DNA of 64,000 bases from Tepidiformaceae bacterium (lineage in GTDB: Bacteria > Chloroflexota > Dehalococcoidia > Tepidiformales > Tepidiformaceae): positions 1,093,289-1,157,288 of the forward strand of contig OY282446.1 in assembly GCA_958295975.1 (NCBI GenBank), in the 5' to 3' direction. Shown here in pieces: positions 24,888 through 35,557 of the stretch (the first letter of the stretch is position 1; the number at the start of each line of letters is the position of its first letter). The translations under genes were made by a program, and so were the position numbers. Below the pieces are notes generated by a model. It was given only the letters and a program-made list of their open reading frames with translations, did no database searches and was not told where the DNA came from.

Positions 24888-26144
24888 CTACGCCCGCCAG
24901 TCCAGCTCCACCGCGCCGAAGCGCACGGCGTCGCCCTCCGCCGCGCCCTCGCGCCGCAGCGCGCGCGCCACGCCCCAGCGTTCGAGGCGGCGGTCCACCT
25001 CGTCGCGCGCGCCCTCCTGCTCCAGGTCCATCATCTCCACGAAGTCGACCACGCGCCGCCCCTCCACCGCGAAGAGGCCGGGGCCGCGCCGCACGATGCG
25101 GAAGCGCTCCTCGGGCCGGGGGCGCACGACCGGCAGGGGCGACGGCGCGGCGGCGGCGCGTTCGCGCTCCTCCCGCACGACCGCCAGCAGCCGCGCCGCC
25201 AGCGCCTCCACGCCGGCGCCCGCCAGCGCCGAGACGGCGGCCACGGGAGCGCCCGTGTGCGCGGCCAGCGCCGCCGCCGCATCCTCCGCCAGCGCCGCGC
25301 CGAGGTCCGACTTGGTGACGGCCACGACGCGGGCCACGCCTTCCAGCGCCGGATCGTAGGCGCGCAGCTCGGACTCGATGAGCTCGTAGTCCGTCACCGG
25401 GTCGGGCGAGGCGCAGTCCACCACGTGCAGGAGGGCGCGGCAGCGGCGCACGTGCTTCAGGAACTCGAAGCCGAGCCCGTGGCCCTCGCTGGCGCCCTCC
25501 ACGAGGCCGGGCAGGTCGGCCAGCGTGAAGCGCTCGTAGCCCGACTCGACGACGCCCAGCATCGGTTCGAGCGTGGTGAAGGGGTAGGCGGCGATCTTCG
25601 GTTTGGCGCGGGAGACGGCGGCGAGCAGCGTGGACTTGCCCGCGTTGGGCAGCCCCAGCAGGCCCACGTCGGCGAGCAGGCGCAGTTCGAGGCGCAGGGC
25701 CGCGGTCTCGCCCGCGTGGCCGCGCTGGGCGTAGCGCGGGGCCTGGTTGACGCTGGTGGCGAAGCGCTTGTTGCCCCAGCCGCCGCGCCCGCCCCAGGCC
25801 ACGAGCGCGGTCGCCCCCGCCTCCGCCAGGTCGGCCACGGGCTCGCCCGATTCCGCCTCGAAGGCGGCGGTGCCCGCGGGCACGTCGAGCGCCAGGTCTG
25901 CGCCACGGGGCCCGGCGCGCTGGTTCGGACCGCCCGCGCCGCCGTCACCCGCGCGGAACCTGCGCCTGCCGCGGTAGCGTTCGAGCGTGTAGGCGTCATC
26001 CACGGCGCGCAGATGGACGCAGCCCCCGCGCCCGCCGTCGCCGCCGTCGGGCCCGCCGAGGGGCACGAACTTCTCGCGGTGGAAGGTGGCCGCGCCGTCC
26101 CCGCCGCTTCCGCCCTCGACCGTGATTCCGACGCTGTCGAACAT
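24888..26144 (-). CDS. obgE: GTPase Obg/CgtA
   Basis: This essential ribosome-assembly and stress GTPase has 418 residues. The Gly-rich Obg fold is at about residues 1–158 (MFDSVGITVEGGSGGDGAATF). The G domain has G1 LPNAGKST, G3 DLPGLVEGA and TKSD. The optional C-terminal OCT domain is present (ERFRIVRRGPGLFAVEGRR, VDFVEMMDLEQEGARDEVDRRL). The ATG is preceded by GGAAG. The 233 bases upstream carry TACGG-containing palindromes and visibly less coding-like composition, so they probably hold the promoter. Confidence 0.95.
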   Translation of the reverse strand: MFDSVGITVEGGSGGDGAATFHREKFVPLGGPDGGDGGRGGCVHLRAVDDAYTLERYRGRRRFRAGDGGAGGPNQRAGPRGADLALDVPAGTAAFEAESGEPVADLAEAGATALVAWGGRGGWGNKRFATSVNQAPRYAQRGHAGETAALRLELRLLADVGLLGLPNAGKSTLLAAVSRAKPKIAAYPFTTLEPMLGVVESGYERFTLADLPGLVEGASEGHGLGFEFLKHVRRCRALLHVVDCASPDPVTDYELIESELRAYDPALEGVARVVAVTKSDLGAALAEDAAAALAAHTGAPVAAVSALAGAGVEALAARLLAVVREERERAAAAPSPLPVVRPRPEERFRIVRRGPGLFAVEGRRVVDFVEMMDLEQEGARDEVDRRLERWGVARALRREGAAEGDAVRFGAVELDWRA

Positions 26145-26356
26145 CGTTCTTCCAACCTTGGCTAGTTCGGAGGGGTGTGTAGAAGATGATGATACGCCGT
26201 ACGGGATCGTTCGGTTCCGGGGGAAAGCTCCGCGGGCGCAAGGCAAAACGGGCATGGCGGGCTGTACGGAAGGCGTGTGGCCCGCCCGTTGGGGCGTGTT
26301 CGGGATCGGAGCGCGTGGCGGACGGGCCGTGCGTTCCGGCGCGAACCCGGCGGGGA

Positions 26357-26378
26357 TTCCGTACGGAAGCCGTACGGC
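26357..26378. promoter_or_regulatory. Two abutting CCGTACGG-centred palindromes
   Basis: TTCCGTACGGAA (26357–26368) and GCCGTACGGC (26369–26378) are perfect palindromes placed end to end. Related TACGG cores recur at about 26190 and 26258 in the same intergenic region. They lie at the end of the ABC exporter operon and about 220 bases upstream of obgE. They may be operators or part of a termination structure; no regulator is known. Confidence 0.4.
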
Positions 26379-28342
26379 TATTCGCCGCCCGCGGGCTGGG
26401 GCGCGGGATCGCCGAGGTCGCCGCGACGGCGGCGGATGGCGGCCTCGTCCTCGCCCAGGGAGGCATCCTGCTCCTGCTCGTAGGTCATGCGGTAGAGGCG
26501 CGCGTAGACGCCGTTCGCGGCCAGCAGCTCGTCGTGCGCGCCGATCTCGACCATGCGCCCGTTCTCCAGCACCACGATGCGGCTGGCCTCGCGGATGGTG
26601 GAGAGGCGGTGGGCGATGACGAAGGAGGTGCGGTTCTGCAGCAGGTTGCGAAGGGCGCGCTGGATGATGACCTCCGTCTGCGTGTCCACGTAGGCGGTGG
26701 CCTCGTCGAGGATGAGGATGCGGGGGGCGGCCAGCACGGCCCGCGCGAAGCTGAGCAGCTGGCGCTGGCCCACGGAGATGTTCTGGCCGCGCTGGTGCAG
26801 CACGTGGCCGTAGCCGCCGGGCAGGCGCGCGATGAAGTCGTGCGCGCCCACCGCCCGCGAGGCCGCCTCGATCTCCTCGTCCGTGGCCCCCGGCTTCCCG
26901 TACTCGATGTTCTCGCGGATGGTGCCGCTGAAGAGGTAGGGCGACTGCAGCACCACGCCCATGTACTGCGTGAGCGAGCGCCGCTGGATGTCGCGCACGT
27001 CGTGGCCGTCGATGCGGATGGCCCCGCTGGAGACGTCGTAGCCGCGGCTCACGAGCGTGGTGATGGTGGTCTTGCCGGAGCCCGTGTGGCCCACCAGGGC
27101 GATGGTCTCGCCGGGCTCCACGTGCAGGTCGAAGTTCTCCAGCACGGGCACGCCCTCGACGTAGTGGAAGTCGACGTTGTCGAAGTCGACGCGGCCCTCG
27201 ACCGCGGTCAGCTCGACGGCGTCGTCGCGGTCGCGGATGCGGGGCACGGTTTCCAGCACCTCGAAGATGCGCTGGCCGCCGGCCATGGCCCGCTGCAGCA
27301 TGGTGTACTGCATGACGAGGTCGCGGATGGGCTCGAAGAAGCGCAGCACGAGGGAGATGAAGATGGCGATGAGGCCGAAGGTGGCGCCGACGGTGGCGGG
27401 GTCGGGGGAGTCGGCGCTGAGGGCGCGCAGGCCCACCACGATGAGCACGGCGGCGGTGGAGATGGCGATGCACAGCTCGATGAGGGGCACGATCACGGCC
27501 TGCAGCGTGCCCGCCCAGATGTTGGCGTTGCGGTTCTGCTGGTTCATCACGTCGAAGCGCCGCGCGTTCTCGTCCTCGCGGTTGAGGGACTGCACGGTGC
27601 GCACGCCCGCGAGGCTTTCGCCGAGGTTGCCGTAGAGCTCGCTGATGCGGATGCGCACGTTGATGAAGGCTTCGCGCGCGTGGCGCGCCCAGAAGGTGAG
27701 CACCAGCACCAGCGGCGGCACCACCGCGAGCGTGTAGAGGGCCAGCGTCCAGTCCGCCTCCATGAGCACGATGATGGCGATGGCGATGCCCACGATGTCG
27801 GCGGCGAAGGTGAGCGAGCCCGTGCTCAACAGCTCCTGCATGACGGTCACGTCGCTGGTGAGGCGGCTGATCATGCGGCCCACCTCCATCTCGTCGTAGA
27901 AGGAGAGGGAGAGGCCCTGCATGTGCTCGTACATCTTCGAGCGCAGCTCGTAGAGGAGCTGCGTGCCCACGCGCGCCATGACCAGCTGCTGCACCATGCC
28001 CGCCACCAGGGCCAGCACGCCCATGCCCCCCAGCAGGCCGATCCAGAGGGGCAGGCGGGAGGTCATGCCGGCGGAGGCGTCGGCCACGGCGCGCCCGATG
28101 AAGACGGCGGGCAGGTAGACGGAGAGGGAGACGAGCAGCATGCAGGCGAAGGCGAGCAGGAGGGCGCGCCGCCGGTGGCGCAGGTAGGGGATCATCTTGC
28201 GCACGACCTCGGCGTCGTAGGGCTTGCCGAGGTACTCCTCGTCCCAGCCGTCGCTGCCGCGGTCGCCGCCGCGCATCATGCCGCGCTGGCCGCCGATGCC
28301 GGAGCTGTAGCCCCCGGCCCCGCCGCCGCCCCACATGCCCAT
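26378..28342 (-). CDS. Heterodimeric ABC exporter, subunit 2 (canonical Walker B)
   Basis: This 654-residue half transporter has a Gly-rich N-terminus, six membrane helices (about residues 60–350) and an ATPase domain with Walker A GHTGSGKTT and Walker B ILILDEATAYVD (catalytic Glu present). The signature is degenerate, ISVGQRQ, instead of LSGGQ. It probably pairs with the next subunit as a multidrug or lipid exporter. The partner's Walker B has Asp for Glu, so both defects fall in one nucleotide site, as in TM287/288-type heterodimers. The genes are separated by 1 base, so translation is coupled. Confidence 0.92.
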   Translation of the reverse strand: MGMWGGGGAGGYSSGIGGQRGMMRGGDRGSDGWDEEYLGKPYDAEVVRKMIPYLRHRRRALLLAFACMLLVSLSVYLPAVFIGRAVADASAGMTSRLPLWIGLLGGMGVLALVAGMVQQLVMARVGTQLLYELRSKMYEHMQGLSLSFYDEMEVGRMISRLTSDVTVMQELLSTGSLTFAADIVGIAIAIIVLMEADWTLALYTLAVVPPLVLVLTFWARHAREAFINVRIRISELYGNLGESLAGVRTVQSLNREDENARRFDVMNQQNRNANIWAGTLQAVIVPLIELCIAISTAAVLIVVGLRALSADSPDPATVGATFGLIAIFISLVLRFFEPIRDLVMQYTMLQRAMAGGQRIFEVLETVPRIRDRDDAVELTAVEGRVDFDNVDFHYVEGVPVLENFDLHVEPGETIALVGHTGSGKTTITTLVSRGYDVSSGAIRIDGHDVRDIQRRSLTQYMGVVLQSPYLFSGTIRENIEYGKPGATDEEIEAASRAVGAHDFIARLPGGYGHVLHQRGQNISVGQRQLLSFARAVLAAPRILILDEATAYVDTQTEVIIQRALRNLLQNRTSFVIAHRLSTIREASRIVVLENGRMVEIGAHDELLAANGVYARLYRMTYEQEQDASLGEDEAAIRRRRGDLGDPAPQPAGGE

Positions 28343-28343
28343 G

Positions 28344-30176
28344 CTAGGCGCCCCCTCCGGCGGCGGGCGCCGTCTCCGCCTCGGGCGCGTCCGCCGCCGC
28401 GGTCGGGCCGAGCGCCTCTTCCTGGTCGCGCAGCTCGAGGTCGTAGATGGAGCGGTAGAGCCCGTCCTGCGTCAGCAGCTCCTCGTGGCGTCCGCGCTGG
28501 GCGATGCGCCCGTCCTCGAGCACGAGGATCTCGTCGGCGCGCATGACCGTGCGCAGGCGCTGGGCGATGACGAAGGTGGTGCGCCCCTCCATGAGCGTGG
28601 CCAGCGCCTGCTGGATGAGGAACTCCGTCTGCGTGTCCACGCTGGCGGTGGAGTCGTCGAACACGAGCACGCGCGGGTCGAGCAGCAGCGTGCGCGCGAT
28701 GGCGACGCGCTGGCGCTGCCCGCCGGAGAGGGTGACGCCGCGTTCGCCCACCCATTCGTCGTAGCCGTAGGGCAGGCTCATGATGAAGTCGTGGATGCGG
28801 GCGGCGCGCGCGGCCTCCTCGATCTCCTCCTGCGTGGCGTCGGGCCGTCCGTAGGCGATGTTGTCGCGGATGGTGCCGAGGAAGAGGAAGACGTCCTGCT
28901 GCACGGCCCCGATGGCGGCGCGCAGGGAGTCGAGCTGGTAGTTGCGGATGTCCGTGCCGTCGATGGAGATGGAGCCCTCGGTCACGTCGTAGAAGCGGGG
29001 CAGCAGGTTGACGATGGTGGACTTGCCGCTGCCGGTGGGGCCCAGCAGGGCGATGACCTTGCCCGGCGGCGCGTCGATCTCGATGTCGCGCAGCACGGCG
29101 CTCACGTTGTCGTAGCCGAAGGAGACGTTGCGGAAGCGCACGTGGCCGCGCGCGTTCTCCACGGGCACGGCGCCGGGGCGCTCCTGCACGGCGGAGCGCG
29201 CGTCCAGCAGCTCGAACACGCGCTGGCCCGCGGCGATGGCGCGCGAGAAGCCCGTGATCATGAAGCCCAGCATGCGCACCGGCATCTGCAGCAGGGCGAG
29301 CACGAGCACGAAGAAGAGCAGCGTCCCCTCCGTCAGGGTGCCGTTCACGATGGCGTACGCGCCGAAGCCCACGGTGGCGGCCTGCTGGATGCCGGAGAGG
29401 CCCTGCAGCAGGGGGGCGTGGCGCGCCATCATGGTGGCCTGGCGCAGCTGCAGGTCGCGCTGCTCGCGCGCGGCGGCGGCGAACTTGGCGGCCTCCACCG
29501 GCTCGCGGCTGAAGGCCTTGACCACGCGGATGCCGCCGAGGCCCTCGTCGGCCACCTCCGTGAGGCGCGCCTCGCTCGCCTGGATGTGCACCCACAGGGG
29601 GCGCATGACGCGGTGCACGGCCCACGAGCGCCAGGCGATGATCGGCAGCGTGGCGCAGCTCACGAGCGCCAGCTGCCAGTGGCTGGAGAACATCATGCCG
29701 ACGCCCACCACGATCATGACGGCGATCATGAGCAGGCGCAGGGAGACCATGGAGAGGAAGAGGCGCACGGCCTCCACGTCCTGCGTGGCGCGCGACATGA
29801 TCTGGCCCGTCTGCACCTTGTCGTGGTAGGCGTAGCTGAGCCGCTGCACGGTGTCGTAGATGCGGTTGCGGAGGTCGTAGGCCACTCGCTGGCCGAGGCT
29901 CTCGGAGATGTAGGTCTGGGCGAAGGCGCTGAGGCCGCGGCCCACGGCGAAGGCCACCACGGCGAGGGAGAAGAGGATGACCGTCAGCTCGCTGCCGTCG
30001 AAGCCGGCGATGCGGCCCTCCTCGCGCACGGGGCGCAGGCCCGAATCGATGGCGAACTCCACGAAGCGCGGCCAGACGATGCCGAACACGGCCGCCCCCG
30101 CCATCGAGAGCAGCCCGATGGTGAGCATCTTCCAGTAGGGGACGGCGTAACCGCCGATGCGCAGCAGAATGCGCAA
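28344..30176 (-). CDS. Heterodimeric ABC exporter, subunit 1 (Walker B Asp variant)
   Basis: This 610-residue half transporter has six membrane helices, Walker A GPTGSGKST, a canonical LSGGQRQ signature, and Walker B VLVFDDSTASVD, where Asp replaces the catalytic Glu. Its signature completes the hydrolysing site with subunit 2. Start: TTG at 30176, with GGGAG 9 bases upstream. No ATG lies in frame nearby. An Ala/Glu/Pro-rich tail follows the ATPase domain. It is divergent from two small genes across a 132-base intergenic region. Confidence 0.92.
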   Translation of the reverse strand: MRILLRIGGYAVPYWKMLTIGLLSMAGAAVFGIVWPRFVEFAIDSGLRPVREEGRIAGFDGSELTVILFSLAVVAFAVGRGLSAFAQTYISESLGQRVAYDLRNRIYDTVQRLSYAYHDKVQTGQIMSRATQDVEAVRLFLSMVSLRLLMIAVMIVVGVGMMFSSHWQLALVSCATLPIIAWRSWAVHRVMRPLWVHIQASEARLTEVADEGLGGIRVVKAFSREPVEAAKFAAAAREQRDLQLRQATMMARHAPLLQGLSGIQQAATVGFGAYAIVNGTLTEGTLLFFVLVLALLQMPVRMLGFMITGFSRAIAAGQRVFELLDARSAVQERPGAVPVENARGHVRFRNVSFGYDNVSAVLRDIEIDAPPGKVIALLGPTGSGKSTIVNLLPRFYDVTEGSISIDGTDIRNYQLDSLRAAIGAVQQDVFLFLGTIRDNIAYGRPDATQEEIEEAARAARIHDFIMSLPYGYDEWVGERGVTLSGGQRQRVAIARTLLLDPRVLVFDDSTASVDTQTEFLIQQALATLMEGRTTFVIAQRLRTVMRADEILVLEDGRIAQRGRHEELLTQDGLYRSIYDLELRDQEEALGPTAAADAPEAETAPAAGGGA

Positions 30177-30308
30177 TGCCGTTTCTCCCGTGCGTTCGAG
30201 CGACCGAGGCTACCATACCCTAACGCGAAGGTGAAATTGGCGCGCCGCCGGGCCAGTCGCTGACGGGAACCTGCTACCCTGCCCGTACACAGCGGGAGGA
30301 GGCGCCTG

Positions 30309-30590
30309 ATGTCCACGTTCGCCGTGATCCTCAACGAACCGAACGAGCGGGTGGTCGCACGGCTGCGGGAGACGTTCCCCGAACCGAACCACCTGTCGCT
30401 GAGCCCTACCGTTTACCTGGTGTCCGGGGATCTGCTGGTGGAAGGGCTTACCGCCGCCCTCGGGTTCGCCGGCGACGACGCCATCGACGGCGCCGTGGGC
30501 GTGGTGTTCCGGCTGAACGGCACCTACGGCGGGCGCATCCACCAGTCCGTCTGGGACTGGCTGGCCCGCGCCGAGGCGGTGATGGCGTGA
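30309..30590 (+). CDS. Small conserved-looking protein, function unknown
   Basis: The 93-residue protein begins MSTFAVILNEPNERVVARL. It seems to be a compact alpha/beta domain (FAVIL, HLSLSPTVYLVSG, GVVFRLNGTYGG) ending in a helix with WDWLARAEAVM. A strong GGGAGGAGG Shine-Dalgarno precedes the ATG, and a TACCCT box about 25–30 bases upstream could be its -10. It overlaps the next gene by 4 bases (GTGA), so the two likely act together. I do not recognise a family. A small mobile or toxin-antitoxin-like pair is possible but unproven. Confidence 0.65.
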   Translation: MSTFAVILNEPNERVVARLRETFPEPNHLSLSPTVYLVSGDLLVEGLTAALGFAGDDAIDGAVGVVFRLNGTYGGRIHQSVWDWLARAEAVMA

Positions 30591-30808
30591 ACGACGCCGG
30601 CGAGCAGCAGGGGGAAGCCGACCCCATCACCGTGAACGTCCGCATCGGCATCGAGAGCAGGCTCGCCAGACTCGAGAACGAGGTGCGCCATCTGGCCAGC
30701 AAGGAAGACCTCGCCAACATGAAGGTCTGGGGTCTGGTCACCATCGGGGGCGCGCTGCTCACGCTCGCCCTCGGCATCTCCAGCGTCGTGGCCAGGTTCT
30801 GGCCCTAG
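30587..30808 (+). CDS. Small coiled-coil plus membrane-helix protein
   Basis: The 73-residue protein has a short amphipathic or coiled region (ESRLARLENEVRHLASKEDLANM) followed by one membrane helix (about residues 48–68, WGLVTIGGALLTLALGISSVV). This layout resembles phage XhlA-like or other small tail-anchored proteins, but the similarity is only in architecture. The GTG start overlaps the stop of the upstream small gene. A perfect 9-bp hairpin lies downstream, before the convergent groEL. Confidence 0.65.
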   Translation: MNDAGEQQGEADPITVNVRIGIESRLARLENEVRHLASKEDLANMKVWGLVTIGGALLTLALGISSVVARFWP

Positions 30809-30848
30809 GCCCGTTCGCTCCCGCCGCGGCGCTTCCCCTACACGCGAC

Positions 30849-30877
30849 GGCGCGGCCCCCGCGATGGAGGCCGCGCC
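30849..30877. terminator. Bidirectional hairpin between convergent genes
   Basis: GGCGCGGCC (30849–30857) and GGCCGCGCC (30869–30877) form a perfect 9-bp GC stem with an 11-nt loop. It stands between the ends of the small membrane gene and groEL and could stop transcription from both sides. There is no U-tract, so termination may need other factors. Confidence 0.5.
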
Positions 30878-30909
30878 GCGCGGTCGTGGCCGGAGATGTG
30901 CGCCCGGGG

Positions 30910-32872
<1,963 letters not shown>

Positions 32873-32916
32873 GTCGTTCCTCCGGAATTCGTTGTGTTCG
32901 CGAATGCGTGCCGCGC

Positions 32917-32946
32917 ATGTTAGCACTCTCCGCGCGAGAGTGCCAA
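32917..32946 (-). promoter_or_regulatory. CIRCE operator (HrcA) overlapping the groESL promoter
   Basis: TTAGCACTC (32920–32928), a 9-base spacer and GAGTGCCAA (32938–32946) match the CIRCE consensus TTAGCACTC-N9-GAGTGCTAA at 17 of 18 arm positions. On the minus strand, -35 TTGGCA (32946–32941) and -10 TAACAT (32922–32917) are 18 bases apart and embed the operator arms. HrcA bound here would therefore block the groESL promoter. The leader to groES is about 40 nt. Confidence 0.93.
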
Positions 32947-33006
32947 TCGGCCCGCCCATCCGCGCCCGGCGCGAGCCGTAGCGGGCGCGGGCGTACGATG
33001 CGGGGC

Positions 33007-35043
33007 GTGGGCATGAGGAGCGCGCGCTGGCGGCGGCGAACCCGCGGACGCCTGCGCCGCCGTCTCACCGGATTCACCGCGCTCGAGCTGGTGCGCGCCC
33101 TGTGGCTGGGCGCCATCGTGGGGCTGGCCGCGGGCGCGGTCGCCATCCTCTTCTTCGAGCTGCTCGAATTCTCCACGCGCCATCTGCTCACGGGGCTGAC
33201 GGGCTACGCGCCGCCGGAGGCGTTCGGCGAGGGCGGGGGCGAGGCCGAGGGCCCCACGCGCCGCTGGGCGCTGCCGCTGGTGGCGGGGCTGGGCGGGCTG
33301 GCCTCCGGCGTCGTGTTCTTCCTGCTCGTGCCCACCGCCCGCACGCACGGCATGGACGAGGCCATCGACGCCTTCCACCGCCAGGGCGGACGGCTGCCCT
33401 GGCGCGGTATCCCGGCCATGCTGCTCGGCTCCGTGCTCACCATCGGGTCGGGCGGGGCGGCGGGCGCGGAGGGGCCCGCGGCGGGCATCGGCAGCGGCCT
33501 CGGCTCCACCATCGCGGCGCGGCTGGGGCTGAGCGCCGCGGACCGGCGGCGGGCGCTGGTGGCGGGCATGGGCGCGGGCATGGGCGCCGTCTTCCGCGCC
33601 CCCCTGGGCGGGGCCATGATGGCCGTGGAGTCGCTCTACCGCCACGATTTCGAGGCCGACGCGGTCGTGCTCTCCCTCATCTCCTCCATCGTGGCCTTCG
33701 CCGTCTTCGGCGCGTGGGCGGGCTACGACCCCATCTTCGGGGGCACGGCGGGCTTCTCCTTCACGAACGCGGGCGAGCTGCCCTACTACCTGGCGCTGGG
33801 CGTGGCCTGCGGGCTGCTTGGCATCCTCTACGCGCACGGCCTGGAGGGCGTGCGGGCCTTCTTCCGCCGCGTCACGCTGCCGCCCTGGGCCAAGCCCGCC
33901 ATCGGCGGCCTGCTGGTGGGGGCCGTGGGCATGGCCGCGCCCGAGGCCATCCACATCGGCTACGGCTGGGTGCAGCGCCTGCTCAGACCGGAGCAGGTGA
34001 CGGACTTCTCCTTCTGGCTGCTGGCGGCGCTGCCCGTGCTGCGCATCGCCACGGCGGCGCTGACGGTGGGGTCGGGGGCGGCGGGCGGCGTGTTCGCCCC
34101 CGGCATGGTGGCCGGGGGGATGCTGGGGGCGCTCTTCTGGCGCCTCTTCCAGGACCTGCCCGGCTTCCCCGACGAGCCCGGCCCGCTCGTCGTCATCGGC
34201 ATGATCGCCGTCTTCGGCAGCATCGCCCACGCGCCCCTCGCCATGATGCTGATGGTGGGCGAGATGACGGGGAACCTCTCCCTGCTGGCCCCGGCCATGG
34301 TGACCGTGGCGGTGGCCACGCTGCTCACCGGCAACGTCACCATCTTCCGCAGCCAGGTGGCCACGCGCGCCGAATCGGCGGCCCACCGCCACCGCTTCGC
34401 CTTCCCCCTGCTGGACGCGCTCCCCGCGCAGCGCGCGATCGTACCCCTGCCCGCCGTGCCGGCCGGCGCCACCGTGGCGCAGGCGCTGGCCGCGCTCGAC
34501 GCCGCCTCCAGCGCGCGCGGCGCGGTGGTGGACGCCGGGGGCCGCCTCGTGGGCGACCTGAGCGTGGAGGCGCTGCGGGCGGCCCCCGACGCGGGCGCGA
34601 CCGTGACGCCGCTGGCGGGAGGGCCGCACGCCGCGCTCCCCGCGGACACGCCCCTCGACGAGGCGCTCGACCGGCTCGCCGGCCACGAACGCCGCTGGCT
34701 GCCGGTGGTGGAGGGGGCGGACGGGCGGCTGCTGGGCGCCATCGACGGGCGCGCGGTGGTGCGCGCCTGGCGGCGGGCCGTGCGTGAGCAGGTGCGCCCC
34801 CTCTCGCCCGTGGACGAGGAGGTGGGCACGCTGGAGCTGTCGGTGGCGGCGGACGCGCCCGCGCGCGGGCGCACGCTGGCCGAGGCGGAGCTGCCCCCCG
34901 GCGTGCGCGTGCTCACGGTGGAGCGCGCGGGCCGCGCCTTCGCCCCCGCGGGCGACACCGTGCTGCGCACCGGCGACCGCCTCACGCTGGCGGTGCCGCG
35001 GGGGGCGCGCGCGGCCACGCTCGCCTTCATCCTCGGCGAATGA
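33007..35043 (+). CDS. ClC-family chloride channel/antiporter with CBS and RCK-C-like domains
   Basis: This anion channel or H+/Cl- exchanger has 678 residues from the GTG at 33007. It has about 10 or more membrane helices. Selectivity motifs are a variant GSGGAAG, GAEGPAA (Glu of the gating position retained; usual GREGP) and GVFAPGM. A CBS pair follows (from about residue 480), then a TrkA-C-like end (GVRVLTVERAGRAFAPAGD...GDRLTLAVP). TACGAT at 32994–32999 lies 7 nt before GTG 33007, which favours that start over ATG 32998 (inside the -10 box) or ATG 33013. Confidence 0.9.
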   Translation: MGMRSARWRRRTRGRLRRRLTGFTALELVRALWLGAIVGLAAGAVAILFFELLEFSTRHLLTGLTGYAPPEAFGEGGGEAEGPTRRWALPLVAGLGGLASGVVFFLLVPTARTHGMDEAIDAFHRQGGRLPWRGIPAMLLGSVLTIGSGGAAGAEGPAAGIGSGLGSTIAARLGLSAADRRRALVAGMGAGMGAVFRAPLGGAMMAVESLYRHDFEADAVVLSLISSIVAFAVFGAWAGYDPIFGGTAGFSFTNAGELPYYLALGVACGLLGILYAHGLEGVRAFFRRVTLPPWAKPAIGGLLVGAVGMAAPEAIHIGYGWVQRLLRPEQVTDFSFWLLAALPVLRIATAALTVGSGAAGGVFAPGMVAGGMLGALFWRLFQDLPGFPDEPGPLVVIGMIAVFGSIAHAPLAMMLMVGEMTGNLSLLAPAMVTVAVATLLTGNVTIFRSQVATRAESAAHRHRFAFPLLDALPAQRAIVPLPAVPAGATVAQALAALDAASSARGAVVDAGGRLVGDLSVEALRAAPDAGATVTPLAGGPHAALPADTPLDEALDRLAGHERRWLPVVEGADGRLLGAIDGRAVVRAWRRAVREQVRPLSPVDEEVGTLELSVAADAPARGRTLAEAELPPGVRVLTVERAGRAFAPAGDTVLRTGDRLTLAVPRGARAATLAFILGE

Positions 35044-35083
35044 CCCGGGCCGCGCGGGAACGGCGCTCCGCTACCATGCGCCC

Positions 35084-35557
35084 GTGCCCTACCGCGACGG
35101 CAGCCTGAAGGCGCGCGAATTCACCTTCCTCTGCGAGGACCGCATCCTGGCCGCGCTGCCGCCGGAGCTGCCCCCGCCCGAGCGCCGCGTGCGCTGGACC
35201 ATGCTGCAGCTCCACTTCGGCGACGCGCGCACGCACTTCGAGCTGCAGCCGCGCATGAAGTACGGCGTGGTGGAGGCGGGCCTGCACTTCGAGGGGCCGC
35301 CCGACGCGAACGCCGCCTGGGCGGAGCTGCTGGCCGCGCACGCCGCCGACCTGCTGGGCGAGCTGGGCCCGGCCTGGGAGCTGGAGGAGTGGACGGCCTC
35401 GTGGCGGCGGCTGCACCGCACCTTCCCCTTCGCGCGGCTCACGCCGGAGCTGGCGGGCGAGGTCTCGGCGGAGCTGGCGCGGGCCATGGCGGCGCTGCAC
35501 CCGCTGATCGTGGCGGGCGGCGGCGCGCCCCCTCCCGTGGCCCCCCGCCGCCGCTAG
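35084..35557 (+). CDS. Conserved hypothetical protein
   Basis: The 157-residue soluble protein begins VPYRDGSLKAREFTFLCED. It is mixed alpha/beta with an Arg/Glu-rich middle (RVRWTMLQLHFGDARTHFELQPRMKYGVVEAGLHFEG) and a Pro/Arg tail. The GTG start follows a TACCAT -10 by exactly 6 nt. No cofactor motif is visible and I do not recognise the family. Its stop shares CTAG with the convergent TOPRIM-like gene. Confidence 0.7.
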   Translation: MPYRDGSLKAREFTFLCEDRILAALPPELPPPERRVRWTMLQLHFGDARTHFELQPRMKYGVVEAGLHFEGPPDANAAWAELLAAHAADLLGELGPAWELEEWTASWRRLHRTFPFARLTPELAGEVSAELARAMAALHPLIVAGGGAPPPVAPRRR

